Positions 21,638 through 30,578 of a DNA stretch of 64,000 bases are shown here, in pieces. Location of the stretch: contig CASFRV010000003.1 of assembly GCA_949297215.1 (NCBI GenBank), positions 1 through 64,000 of the forward strand, read 5' to 3'. This stretch comes from an uncultured Bacteroidales bacterium. GTDB lineage: Bacteria > Bacteroidota > Bacteroidia > Bacteroidales > Bacteroidaceae. A program made the translations under genes and the position numbers. Numbering within the stretch: the stretch's first letter is position 1; the number at the start of each line of letters is the position of its first letter. The notes below the pieces were generated by a model, which saw only the letters and a program-made list of their open reading frames with translations, ran no database searches and had not been told where the DNA came from.

Positions 21638-22567
21638 TCATTGCCGGTTGCCAACTTCGATGCAGAGCCCCTCGGTGGCCGCCATCGTTTCGGGAAAGAC
21701 GGCGCGGGCCTCTTCCGTCAGTGCTTTCTCGTCGTCGTAGCGCGCCGAGAAGTGGCCGATGAGCAGCCGCTTCGCACCGGCCGCCGTGGCCACCATGGCT
21801 GCCTGGCGCGCCGTGGAATGGCCGGTGGCTGCGGCGCGCGCAGCGTCGGCTTCGGCAAAGGTGGCTTCGTGGTACAACAGGTCAACGCCTCTCAGGCTGC
21901 CGGGAGGCTCGGGTATGTACATCGTGTCGGAACAATAGGCAAACGAGCGCGGGCTTTCAGCCGGCGAGGTGAGCTGCTCGTGAGGGATGAAATGCCCGTC
22001 GGGGAGCGTCCAGCCGCCTCCCTCCTTGATGCCGCGCAACGCATGCACGGGGATGCCGTAAAAGTCTGTCACGTCGCGGCGGATGTGGGGGAGCAGCGGC
22101 TTCTCGCGCAGGACATATCCACAGCAGGGCGTGCGGTGATGAAGCGGTATGCTCCATACCTCGACCGAGCGGTCCTCGAAAATCAGGGCTTCGCGCTTTG
22201 TGTCCACCGTATGCACCGCTACATTAAAGGGGAGGCTCTCCCCCTCGCCGCTCTCTCCCAGCGGGCGCAGCAGCCACTCCACTCCCTGCGGGCCGTAAAT
22301 GTGCAGAGCGGCCGTGCGTCCCAGCAGGCCCATCGTGGCCACCAGGCCCGGAAGCCCGAAGCAGTGGTCGCCGTGCAGATGCGTGATGAAAATGCAGTTG
22401 ATGCGCGAAAAGCTCAGATGCAGCCGCCGCAGTTGCAACTGCGTTCCCTCGCCGCAGTCGAACATAAAGAGCTTGTTCCGCACGCATGCCACCAAAGACG
22501 ATGGCAGATGCCTGCCCGTGGGCAGCGCACTGCCGCATCCCAGCACGCTAACTTCAAAACGTTCCAT
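21638..22567 (-). CDS. rnz: Ribonuclease Z
   Basis: 309 aa metallo-beta-lactamase-fold endonuclease that trims tRNA 3' ends. The N-terminus is FEVSVLGCGSALPTGRHLPSS. The zinc motif is FITHLHGDHCFGLPGL (near residue 62). Further ligands appear as the Asp of YCSDT, the His of LLYHEATF and GHFSARY near the C-terminus. The enzyme matters most for tRNA genes without encoded CCA, such as the tRNA-Ser at 53790-53878. First gene of the minus-strand cluster. Confidence 0.95.
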   Translation of the reverse strand: MERFEVSVLGCGSALPTGRHLPSSLVACVRNKLFMFDCGEGTQLQLRRLHLSFSRINCIFITHLHGDHCFGLPGLVATMGLLGRTAALHIYGPQGVEWLLRPLGESGEGESLPFNVAVHTVDTKREALIFEDRSVEVWSIPLHHRTPCCGYVLREKPLLPHIRRDVTDFYGIPVHALRGIKEGGGWTLPDGHFIPHEQLTSPAESPRSFAYCSDTMYIPEPPGSLRGVDLLYHEATFAEADAARAAATGHSTARQAAMVATAAGAKRLLIGHFSARYDDEKALTEEARAVFPETMAATEGLCIEVGNRQ

Positions 22568-22742
22568 AACGAGGCAAACTTACACACTTTTTCCCAAACA
22601 GCAATGCTTGGCAAGCCGGCAAACGGACGCTTTCGGCGTGGATAAATGTTTCCCGGGACGGCCTGTGCGTGCCTGCGGCGTGACAAAATAAGAATTAGTG
22701 TAAAAAAATGGAGGAAACGGCGGGCGTATCAGATGCAATTCG

Positions 22743-22750
22743 TAAATTTG
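22743..22750 (+). promoter_or_regulatory. Candidate lplA-gcv promoter -7 box
   Basis: TAAATTTG fits TAnnTTTG and lies in the 263-base divergent gap between rnz and lplA, 80 bases before the lplA ATG. No convincing -33 box. It would drive the whole glycine-cleavage cluster. Confidence 0.4.
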
Positions 22751-22830
22751 AAGCGGCGCGCGGCGGCCACTCTCTCTTTGCCGGGTTTCCGTCAGGCTGA
22801 GTTTTCCCCCGCCTGCCCCCATTTGCCGAT

Positions 22831-23868
22831 ATGAAGAACACGCCTTTCAGCACAGTCCCGTTTCCGGCCCGATACGTTGTCGTTCCTCCCGACGGAGCCC
22901 CCCGCAGGGCCTCGTTCTATCTGGCTGCCGAGGAGTTTTTGGCACGCACAGCCCCATTGGGGCAAAATTACTTCTTTACGTGGCAGGTAGGCCCGACGGT
23001 AGTGATGGGTCGTCACCAGCATATGGCGAGCGAGGTTGATGTAGATTTTTGCCGCGCCGAGGGTATCGATGTGTGCCGGCGGCGCAGCGGCGGAGGCTGT
23101 ATTTTTGCCGACGGGGGCAATATTATGTCGAGCCTTATAACGGCAGGCGGCAGTGTGGAAACGCTTTTTGCCGCTTTTTCAGAAGGCGTTGCCGGCGTAT
23201 TGCGTCGTGCGGGTGCTCCGGTGGAGCTTTCCGGCCGCAACGACGTTGTTCTGAGCGGTGGGGGAAAGGTTTGTGGCGGCGCCTTCTATCATCTGCCCGG
23301 CCGTAGCATTGTTCATGCCACGATGCTCTACGATGCCGACCTCCGTTTGATGGCAGGAGCTTTGCGTCCCGATGAGGGAAAATTGCGTGCAAGGGGCGTA
23401 AAAAGCGTGCGCAGCCGGGTGGCATTGCTTAAAGAAGTACTTCCGTCCGGCTGCGGCGTTGCTGAGCTGCGTCGCGCCCTGCGCGATACGCTTTGTTCCG
23501 GGCCTGCATTAGAGCTGACGGGAGCCGATGTGGCCGACATCCGTCGTCGGGAGCAGGCATACCGTGCCGCGTCTTTTATAGAGGGAAGCACATCTGCGGC
23601 CGACCTCGTTCGGTCGGCGCGGGTGGAAGGCTGCGGACGCGTTGAATTCCGATGGAAAACGGATGGGGAGCGCATAGACGATTTACGCCTTTCGGGCGAC
23701 TTTTTTGACGACGGCCGGGCCGGATACGCTTTTGCCCGGGTTTTGCAAGGAGCCCGTTTCACCCCGGAAGATGTTGCCGCAAGGCTGGCCGATGCCCATC
23801 CAGAACAACACATCAGGGGGCTGACGGCGCGCGACGTCATGAGCATTCTCTTTCAAGAACTTCCGTGA
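22831..23868 (+). CDS. lplA: Lipoate-protein ligase A
   Basis: 345 aa. The enzyme activates lipoate with ATP and attaches it to lysine of lipoyl domains; here the obvious target is GcvH. Conserved segments are GPTVVMGRHQHMASEVD, RRRSGGGCIFADGGNI and the adenylate-binding lysine in GRNDVVLSGGGKVCGGAFYH. The C-terminal ~100 residues form the accessory domain. Its place directly upstream of gcvT (46-base gap) supports coupling of lipoylation with glycine cleavage. Confidence 0.92.
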   Translation: MKNTPFSTVPFPARYVVVPPDGAPRRASFYLAAEEFLARTAPLGQNYFFTWQVGPTVVMGRHQHMASEVDVDFCRAEGIDVCRRRSGGGCIFADGGNIMSSLITAGGSVETLFAAFSEGVAGVLRRAGAPVELSGRNDVVLSGGGKVCGGAFYHLPGRSIVHATMLYDADLRLMAGALRPDEGKLRARGVKSVRSRVALLKEVLPSGCGVAELRRALRDTLCSGPALELTGADVADIRRREQAYRAASFIEGSTSAADLVRSARVEGCGRVEFRWKTDGERIDDLRLSGDFFDDGRAGYAFARVLQGARFTPEDVAARLADAHPEQHIRGLTARDVMSILFQELP

Positions 23869-23914
23869 AAAATATTTTACTTCTAAATAAGGAAAAACGC
23901 TAAAATATTGTGAT

Positions 23915-25012
23915 ATGAACGAATTGAAAAAAACTTGTCTCCACGACAAACATGTGGCTTTGGGAGCCCGGATGTCCCCCTTCGCAGGTTACGACATGCC
24001 CATCGAATATTCTGGCATTGTCAACGAGCACAACGCCGTGCGCAAGGCTTGCGGAGTTTTCGACGTCTCGCACATGGGCGAGATATGGGCAAGCGGCCCC
24101 GAGGCCGAGGCTTTTGTACAATATATCTTCACCAACGACATCGCGGGAGCTGAGACCGGGAAAATATTTTATGGCATGATGCTTCATCCCGACGGCGGGA
24201 CGATCGACGATCTGCTGGTTTATAAAATGAAAGACGACGAATTCCTGCTTGTTGTCAACGCTGCTAACATTGAGAAGGATTACGCTTGGATTTGTGAGCA
24301 GGCGCCTGCCTTCAACGTATCGGTCAGGAACGAAAGCGAAGGCTGGTCGCAGCTGGCCGTACAAGGCCCCTTGGCCGAAGTTGTCGTGCCCGAAGTGCTG
24401 GGATTGCCTTGTGAAGATTTGGTTTTCTATACATTTAAGACATTATCTTCCGAAGGTTCGCAAGTTATATTGAGCCGTACCGGCTATACCGGCGAGGATG
24501 GCTTTGAAATATACGGCACGCACGATTATATACGGGCCGCATGGGACAAGCTGATGGCCGACGGCAGAACGCTTCCTTGCGGCTTGGGTGCCCGCGATAC
24601 GTTGCGCTTCGAAGTGGGGCTCCCCTTGTATGGCGACGAACTGACCGACGAGCTGTCTCCTCTCGAAGCAGGGCTGGGCATGTTCGTGAAACTGGACAAA
24701 GAAGAGTTCATCGGGAAGCATGCTACGGCGCTGTTGAAGGCTGACGGCCTGAAGCGGAAAATCGTCGGCATCGAGCTGGCTGATAAAGCCATACCGCGCC
24801 ACGGATACGAGGTGGTTTCGACCGATGGAGCCGTCGTGGGAACCGTCACCACGGGCTATCAGTCCATATCCACGGGCAAAAGCGTCTGCATGGCGCTGGT
24901 GGAAATAGGCTACTCCAAGCTTGACACGCCGCTCCAAGTGAAAATACACCGCAAGCTACATGCCGGCGTCGTTACAAAGAAACGTTTTTACGCGAAGAAC
25001 TATAAAAAATAA
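23915..25012 (+). CDS. gcvT: Glycine cleavage T protein (aminomethyltransferase)
   Basis: 365 aa. It transfers the methylene group from the aminomethyl-lipoyl H protein to tetrahydrofolate, releasing ammonia. Typical segments: HVALGARMSPFAGYDMPIEYSGIVNEHNAVRKACGVFDVSHMGE, the folate-site region TRTGYTGEDGFEIY and the C-terminal barrel with GTVTTG. Length is normal. It precedes gcvH by 19 bases. Confidence 0.96.
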   Translation: MNELKKTCLHDKHVALGARMSPFAGYDMPIEYSGIVNEHNAVRKACGVFDVSHMGEIWASGPEAEAFVQYIFTNDIAGAETGKIFYGMMLHPDGGTIDDLLVYKMKDDEFLLVVNAANIEKDYAWICEQAPAFNVSVRNESEGWSQLAVQGPLAEVVVPEVLGLPCEDLVFYTFKTLSSEGSQVILSRTGYTGEDGFEIYGTHDYIRAAWDKLMADGRTLPCGLGARDTLRFEVGLPLYGDELTDELSPLEAGLGMFVKLDKEEFIGKHATALLKADGLKRKIVGIELADKAIPRHGYEVVSTDGAVVGTVTTGYQSISTGKSVCMALVEIGYSKLDTPLQVKIHRKLHAGVVTKKRFYAKNYKK

Positions 25013-25031
25013 ACCTTCAATCTTAGAAATC

Positions 25032-25409
25032 ATGGCAAAAGTAGAAGAAGGACTCTTTTATACGGAGTCGCACGAATATGTACGTGTAGAAGGCGAGTAT
25101 GGCTACGTCGGCATCACCGATTATGCCCAGGAGCAGCTCGGAAACGTTGTTTACGTCGACATGCCTTCGGTCGACGATGAGGTAATCGCGGGCGAGGAGT
25201 TCGGCGCCGTTGAGAGCGTGAAAGCCGCCAGCGACCTGATGTCGCCCGTCAGCGGCGTTGTCGTAGAAGTGAACGAGGCGCTGGAAGAATCACCGGAGCT
25301 TATCAACCAGGACGCCTATGCCAACTGGATTATGAAAGTGAAGCTTTCCGCCCCCTCGGAGGTGAACGACCTCATGAAGGCTGCCGATTATGAGAAGCTG
25401 TGCCATTAA
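25032..25409 (+). CDS. gcvH: Glycine cleavage H protein
   Basis: 125 aa, starting at ATG 25032 (MAKVEEGLFYTESHEYV). The lipoylated lysine is K64 in ESVKAASD. The protein shuttles the aminomethyl group between P, T and L proteins. An open extension upstream overlaps gcvT and is not needed. Downstream a short C/T-rich gap leads to gcvPA. Confidence 0.97.
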   Translation: MAKVEEGLFYTESHEYVRVEGEYGYVGITDYAQEQLGNVVYVDMPSVDDEVIAGEEFGAVESVKAASDLMSPVSGVVVEVNEALEESPELINQDAYANWIMKVKLSAPSEVNDLMKAADYEKLCH

Positions 25410-25505
25410 TTCCTTTTAAGGCGTCTGAAAGGTGAGAGGCGGTTTCCGCAGGGAGACTTCCTCTCTCTTTTCTCTCTTTTATTTATTTGCTAAAAACACA
25501 TCCGC

Positions 25506-26834
25506 ATGTCATATAAATATTTTCCCCATACCGACGACGACATCCGGGCGATGCTGAAGGTTATCGGAGTGTCGTCTTTGGACGAGCTCTATTCCGAGGT
25601 GCCCCGCGAGCTCTTGCTGGACCATCCACTGGACATCCCCGAGGCTAAGAGCGAGGTGGAAATACGCCGCGAGTTCGAGCAGCTTTCGGCCGCCAACCGT
25701 CCGCTCACGTGCTTTGCCGGCTGCGGAGCCTATGACCACTACACGCCGGCCGTAGTGCCCTACATAGCCTCGCGTTCCGAGTTTCTGACGTCGTATACCC
25801 CCTATCAGGCAGAGATTTCCCAAGGCACGCTGCAATATATCTTCGAATATCAGACGATGATGGCCGAGCTGACGGGAATGGACCTCTCAAATGCGAGTAT
25901 GTACGACGGCGCCACGGCCACGGCCGAGGCCATGCTCATGACGGTGGCGGCTGCCCGGAAGCGCAACAAGGTGCTCCTGTCGCCCACGCTGCCGCCTGCC
26001 GTTTTGCGCGTGGTGGGCACGTATGCCAAGTTCCACGGCGTGGAGACGGTCATGCTTGCCGAAAAGGAGGGGCGCACCGACAAGGAAGATTTGCAGGCCA
26101 AGCTTTCGGCCGGCGACGTGGCCGGTGTCGTTGTGGCCCAGCCCAATTATTATGGTATCGTAGAAGATTTCGACGGCGTAGCCGATCGCTGCCACGAGCA
26201 GGGGGCGCTGCTTGTCATGAATGCTGAGGCATCGTTGCTGGGCGTTTTGAAAACGCCGGGCGAGTGGGGCGCCGACATAGCCTGCGGCGAAGCGCAGGGG
26301 CTGGGTCTCCCGTTGAGCTACGGAGGTCCCTACATCGGTTATCTCTGTACCCGCCGGGCGCTTGTACGCAAGATGCCGGGCCGCCTGGTGGGCGGCACAA
26401 CCGATGCCGACGGCCGTCGGGCCTTCGTCTTGACGATGCAGGCACGCGAGCAGCACATCCGCCGCGAAAAAGCCACCTCCAACATCTGCACAGCTCAGGG
26501 CGTCATGTGTCTTTACGTGGCTGCCTATCTGTCTTTGCTCGGCCCGCAGGGCTTGCGCGAGGTGGGCGAGCTCTCTTATGCCGGTGCCCACTATCTGCAC
26601 GACCGTCTGTTGGCCACGGGGCGCTTCTGCGAGCTCTACGGCGGGCCGTTCGTCAACGAGTTTGCCTTGCGCTATGACGGCAACGTCGACAGCTTGCAGC
26701 AAGCTTGCGCCGAAAAGGGATTTCTGGCCGGCGTAAAGGCCGAAGGCCGCGACGACGTTCTCATTTTCGCCGTGACGGAAAAGCGCACCAAGGACGAAAT
26801 GGATCGTCTGGTGGACGTCATTCAAAGTTTGTAA
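25506..26834 (+). CDS. gcvPA: Glycine dehydrogenase (decarboxylating) subunit 1
   Basis: 442 aa corresponding to the N-terminal half of the P protein. Typical segments are MSYKYFPHTDDDIRAML, YTPYQAEISQGTLQYIFEYQTMMAELTGMDLSNASMYDGATA and REQHIRREKATSNICTAQ. It forms a heterotetramer with subunit 2 and lacks the PLP lysine. It is 25 bases upstream of gcvPB. The two-gene P protein is common in Firmicutes, Thermotogae and archaea and occurs in some Bacteroidota. Confidence 0.96.
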   Translation: MSYKYFPHTDDDIRAMLKVIGVSSLDELYSEVPRELLLDHPLDIPEAKSEVEIRREFEQLSAANRPLTCFAGCGAYDHYTPAVVPYIASRSEFLTSYTPYQAEISQGTLQYIFEYQTMMAELTGMDLSNASMYDGATATAEAMLMTVAAARKRNKVLLSPTLPPAVLRVVGTYAKFHGVETVMLAEKEGRTDKEDLQAKLSAGDVAGVVVAQPNYYGIVEDFDGVADRCHEQGALLVMNAEASLLGVLKTPGEWGADIACGEAQGLGLPLSYGGPYIGYLCTRRALVRKMPGRLVGGTTDADGRRAFVLTMQAREQHIRREKATSNICTAQGVMCLYVAAYLSLLGPQGLREVGELSYAGAHYLHDRLLATGRFCELYGGPFVNEFALRYDGNVDSLQQACAEKGFLAGVKAEGRDDVLIFAVTEKRTKDEMDRLVDVIQSL

Positions 26835-26859
26835 CCCCATCCTTTAACGAACAGCAGAC

Positions 26860-28344
26860 ATGAACAACCAATATTACGGGAAACTCATTTTTGAGCTCTC
26901 CCGGCCGGGACGCACCGGCTATTCACTTCCGAAAAACGAGCTGCCGCAGTACAGCCTTGCCGACCTGCCGGCCGCTCTCCGCCGCGAGGCTCCGCTGTCG
27001 CTGCCCGAGGTGGACGAACCTACCGTTGTGCGCCATTATACCAACGTGAGCAACAACAATTTCGGCGTCGACACGGGCTTTTACCCGCTGGGCAGCTGCA
27101 CGATGAAGTATAATCCGAAAATCAACGAAGAGGTGGCGGCTCTTGCCCCCTTTACGGCGCTTCATCCCGCCCAGCCGGCCGACACGGTGCAGGGGGCGCT
27201 TCATGTTTATTACAACGTGCAGCGCATTCTCTCCGAGATTGCCGGCATGAGCGAGTTTACGCTCAATCCCTACGCCGGTGCCCACGGCGAACTGACGGGG
27301 CTCATGGTCATCCGCAGCTATCATAACGCCCGTGGCGACGTCCGCCGTACGAAGATCATCGTGCCTGATTCGGCGCACGGCACCAACCCCGCGTCGGCAG
27401 CCGTTTGCGGCTTGCAGATTGTGGAGGTGAAAAGCACGCCCGACGGCACTGTCGACGTGGACGACCTGCGTCCGTTGCTCGACGAGACGGTGGCGGGTAT
27501 GATGATGACGAATCCCAACACGCTGGGCATTTTTGAAAAGAAAATTCCCGAAATAGCGCGCCTCGTCCACGAGTGTGGCGGCCTGATGTACTACGACGGA
27601 GCCAATCTGAACCCGATGCTCGGCGTTTGCCGGCCCGGCGACATGGGTTTCGACGTGATGCACATCAACCTGCACAAAACCTTTTCCACGCCCCACGGAG
27701 GCGGCGGCCCCGGTGCCGGGCCCGTGGGTGTCCGCCGCGGGTTGGAGCAGTTTCTGCCCAATCCCCGCGTAAAGCGGACCGACGACGGCAGCTTCCGCCT
27801 GACGGCCGACGACACGGCGCTGGGCAGCATTTCCTCGTTCCTCGGCAACTATGGCATCCTGCTTCGGGCTTACGCCTACCTGCTTTCGCTCGGGCACGAG
27901 CATCTGCGCATGGCCGGGCAGCTTTCCGTCCTCAACGCCAACTATGTGAAGGAGTCGCTGAAGGATTACTACAAGCTGCCCATCGCCGGCCTGTGCAAGC
28001 ACGAGTTTGTGTTCGACGGGTTGAGCGAAGCCTACGGCGGCGACCACCACGATCCCGCCCACGTGACGACGCTCGACGTGGCAAAGCGCTTGCTCGACTA
28101 CGGATTTCACGCTCCTACCATCTATTTCCCGCTTCTTTTCCACGAAGCCATGATGATCGAGCCGACGGAGACCGAGAGCCGCGAGACGCTTGACGCTTTC
28201 ATCGACGTGATGAAGAAGATAGCCGAGGAGGCACGCACGAACCCCGAGCTCGTCAAGGGCGCGCCGCACCATACGCCCGTGCGCCGGCTCGACGACGTTA
28301 AAGCCGTCAAGGAACCGCGATTTACCTTTAAAGATTATCAGTGA
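26860..28344 (+). CDS. gcvPB: Glycine dehydrogenase (decarboxylating) subunit 2
   Basis: 494 aa, the PLP-binding half of the P protein. The Schiff-base lysine is in HINLHKTFSTPHGGGGPG (K near residue 273). Other markers are FYPLGSCTMKYNPKINE and PDSAHGTNPASAA. It decarboxylates glycine and loads the aminomethyl group onto lipoyl-GcvH. It is followed by lpdA after a GC-rich gap of about 98 bases. Confidence 0.97.
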   Translation: MNNQYYGKLIFELSRPGRTGYSLPKNELPQYSLADLPAALRREAPLSLPEVDEPTVVRHYTNVSNNNFGVDTGFYPLGSCTMKYNPKINEEVAALAPFTALHPAQPADTVQGALHVYYNVQRILSEIAGMSEFTLNPYAGAHGELTGLMVIRSYHNARGDVRRTKIIVPDSAHGTNPASAAVCGLQIVEVKSTPDGTVDVDDLRPLLDETVAGMMMTNPNTLGIFEKKIPEIARLVHECGGLMYYDGANLNPMLGVCRPGDMGFDVMHINLHKTFSTPHGGGGPGAGPVGVRRGLEQFLPNPRVKRTDDGSFRLTADDTALGSISSFLGNYGILLRAYAYLLSLGHEHLRMAGQLSVLNANYVKESLKDYYKLPIAGLCKHEFVFDGLSEAYGGDHHDPAHVTTLDVAKRLLDYGFHAPTIYFPLLFHEAMMIEPTETESRETLDAFIDVMKKIAEEARTNPELVKGAPHHTPVRRLDDVKAVKEPRFTFKDYQ

Positions 28345-28442
28345 GACCGCAGAAGCGGGGCTCGTGAAGCGTCTGCCGCCCGCGGCAGTCGCCCCGTGCC
28401 CCGCTTTTTCGGCCATACATTTTTATTATGAAAGAAAGAAAA

Positions 28443-29792
28443 ATGCAAAAAGCCGATTTAATCATCATCGGAGCCGGCCCCGCGGGCTACGAGGCTGCCG
28501 TCGAGGCGGCGCGCGGCGGCCTGTCGGTCGTGGTTGTCGAAGCGGCCAAGCCGGGCGGCACGTGCCTGAACGAGGGCTGCATCCCCACGAAATGTTTCTG
28601 CCGTCATGCCGAGGTGCTCGACGACGTGCGCAGTGCCGCCCTCTACGGCATCAGCCTGGGCCCGGCGCAGCTCGACATGGCTGCCGTCGTGGCCCGCAAG
28701 GACGAGGTGGTGGCCCGCCTCGTTTCGGGCGTCGAGGGGTTGCTCAAAACGCCGGGCATCACCTATGTGCAGGGTCGGGCACGCTTTGTGGGGCCTCACA
28801 CTGTGGCCGTTGAGGAGAGCGGAGAGCAGTTTGAGGCCGCCCACATTATGATTGCCACGGGCTCCGTCACGAAATATCTCCCCATCGAGGGCGCTCATCT
28901 TCCCGGAGTGGTCTCTTCGCGCGAGCTGCTCGGTTTGACGCAGGTGCCGCGGCGGCTTTGCGTTGTGGGCGGCGGCGTCATCGGGCTCGAATTTGCGGGC
29001 ATCTTCCACACTTTCGGCAGCGAGGTGACTGTCGTGGAGTTTTGCCGGGAGATTTTGCCCAATTTCGACCGCGACATAGCCAAGCGCCTGCGCACGTCGC
29101 TGAAAAAGCGGGGCATCCGTTTCGAGACACAGGCCGCCGTGACAGCCATCGCCCGCGACGACGGCGGGCTGCTCCATGTGGCCTACGACAAGGGGGGCAA
29201 GGCGGGCGAGTGTGAGGCCGACTGCGTGCTGATGGCCGTAGGGCGGGCCGCCAACACGGACGGCCTGGGGCTGGACGAGGCCGGCATAGCCTACACGCGG
29301 CGGGGCATCACCGTCGACGAGCACTACTGCACGAACGTGCCCGGCGTGTATGCCGTGGGCGACGTCAACGGCCTTTGCCAGCTGGCTCATGCAGCCACGT
29401 TCCAGGCTTTGCACGTGATCCATCGCATACGCGGGGAGCAGGATGCCATCCGCCCCGACATCGTTCCTGCCGCCGTATTCACCTCACCCGAGGTGGCCAT
29501 GGTGGGCTTTACGGAGGAAACGTGCAAGGAGCGGGGCATTGCCTGCCGCGTGTTGAAGAGTTTTTACAGGGCCAACGGCAAGGCGCTGGCCATGAACGCC
29601 GACGAAGGGCTGGTGAAGCTCCTGGTGGACGGGGACGACCGCATCCTGGGGGCGCACATCCTGGGGGCGCATGCCTCGGACCTCATCCACGAGGTGGCTG
29701 TGCTGATGAACCTGGGCGCACCGGCCGGCCGCCTGCGCGACATCGTGCATGCCCACCCCACGCTGAGCGAGCTGCTGCTGCATCTGGCCTGA
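28443..29792 (+). CDS. lpdA: Dihydrolipoyl dehydrogenase (L protein)
   Basis: 449 aa from ATG 28443 (MQKADLIIIGAGPAGYEAA); an ATG five codons upstream is possible. The FAD motif GAGPAG, the redox-active disulfide in GGTCLNEGCIPTKC, the NAD motif GGGVIGLEFAGIF and the C-terminal His-Glu pair region (HAHPTLSE) are all present. It reoxidises dihydrolipoyl-GcvH with NAD+. As last gene of the cluster it is followed by a strong terminator. Confidence 0.95.
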   Translation: MQKADLIIIGAGPAGYEAAVEAARGGLSVVVVEAAKPGGTCLNEGCIPTKCFCRHAEVLDDVRSAALYGISLGPAQLDMAAVVARKDEVVARLVSGVEGLLKTPGITYVQGRARFVGPHTVAVEESGEQFEAAHIMIATGSVTKYLPIEGAHLPGVVSSRELLGLTQVPRRLCVVGGGVIGLEFAGIFHTFGSEVTVVEFCREILPNFDRDIAKRLRTSLKKRGIRFETQAAVTAIARDDGGLLHVAYDKGGKAGECEADCVLMAVGRAANTDGLGLDEAGIAYTRRGITVDEHYCTNVPGVYAVGDVNGLCQLAHAATFQALHVIHRIRGEQDAIRPDIVPAAVFTSPEVAMVGFTEETCKERGIACRVLKSFYRANGKALAMNADEGLVKLLVDGDDRILGAHILGAHASDLIHEVAVLMNLGAPAGRLRDIVHAHPTLSELLLHLA

Positions 29793-29823
29793 TGGCTGTG
29801 CGCTGACGGCTGCATCACGAAAC

Positions 29824-29857
29824 GAGCGGCCTGCATACCGAGATATGCAGGCCGCTC
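29824..29857 (+). terminator. lpdA terminator
   Basis: A 14-bp perfect stem, GAGCGGCCTGCATA/TATGCAGGCCGCTC with a 6-base loop, followed by ATTTTTA. It closes the lplA-gcv-lpdA unit. Confidence 0.88.
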
Positions 29858-29908
29858 ATTTTTATGCCTCTGCCGTAAACGGGCGGGTGGAGCGAGACAG
29901 GCTGTTGC

Positions 29909-30538
29909 CTATTCTTTCTTAAACTTCACGCCCACCTGCATGCCGTCGTATCCCTTCATGAAGTTGGTGACGGTGGAGAGCATGGAGTTGCTGCCCGAGA
30001 GGTTGCTGAGCGAAGACACGAGCGTGAGGATCTTGTCGGCCTCGACGGCCAGTTGCAGCTCGCTGCCGCTCACCTTGGCGTTGGTTTTCAGCGTGGTGAA
30101 GTTCAGCTTTTTGAGCGAGAGCGTTGCGTCCTTCACCTCGTAGGTGCCGCGCGTGGTGCGCGAGCCCAGCTGGCAGGTGTAGGTGCTGTCGGCGTTGAAG
30201 GTGATTTTCACGGCGCCGGGCTTCATGCCGATTTTTTCGAGCTGCGTGGCCAGCATGTCCTCGCCCTTTGCCGAGAGGAGCTTGCCGCCCAGCTTGTTGG
30301 CGATGTTTTCCGACTCGAAGACGATGGCCGGCCCGTCGTAGGTCCATGTGCCCACGATGGTGTTTTGCTTCACCTCGTCTTTGCCGAGCAGGGCCGACAC
30401 GGCCTCGCCGATGGCGCCCGATGCGTTTTTGCCGCCCAGCTTGTCGAGCAGGCCGCCCAGCAGCGACTGGGCCCCGGCTGCTGCGGGCAGGGCCGTCAGA
30501 AGCAGGGCCATGGCCATTTTCAGAAATGTTCTTTTCAT
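29909..30538 (-). CDS. DUF4923 lipocalin-like exported protein
   Basis: 209 aa with a signal peptide (MKRTFLKMAMALLLTALPAAAGAQ). The mature part has GTWTYDGPAIVFESENIANKLGG and FNADSTYTCQLGSRTTRGTYEV, which resemble the DUF4923 family of Bacteroidota, probably a lipocalin-like barrel. Function unknown; likely periplasmic. It sits 40 bases downstream of the M6 protease on the same strand and may be co-transcribed with it. Confidence 0.75.
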   Translation of the reverse strand: MKRTFLKMAMALLLTALPAAAGAQSLLGGLLDKLGGKNASGAIGEAVSALLGKDEVKQNTIVGTWTYDGPAIVFESENIANKLGGKLLSAKGEDMLATQLEKIGMKPGAVKITFNADSTYTCQLGSRTTRGTYEVKDATLSLKKLNFTTLKTNAKVSGSELQLAVEADKILTLVSSLSNLSGSNSMLSTVTNFMKGYDGMQVGVKFKKE

Positions 30539-30578
30539 AAGCAGATGATATATTTAAAGTGAAACGTCGGTTGCGGGC

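Noticed and set aside
23869..23914. Glycine riboswitch before gcvT
   Set aside because: The gap is only 46 AT-rich bases after lplA, too short and without paired aptamer stems.
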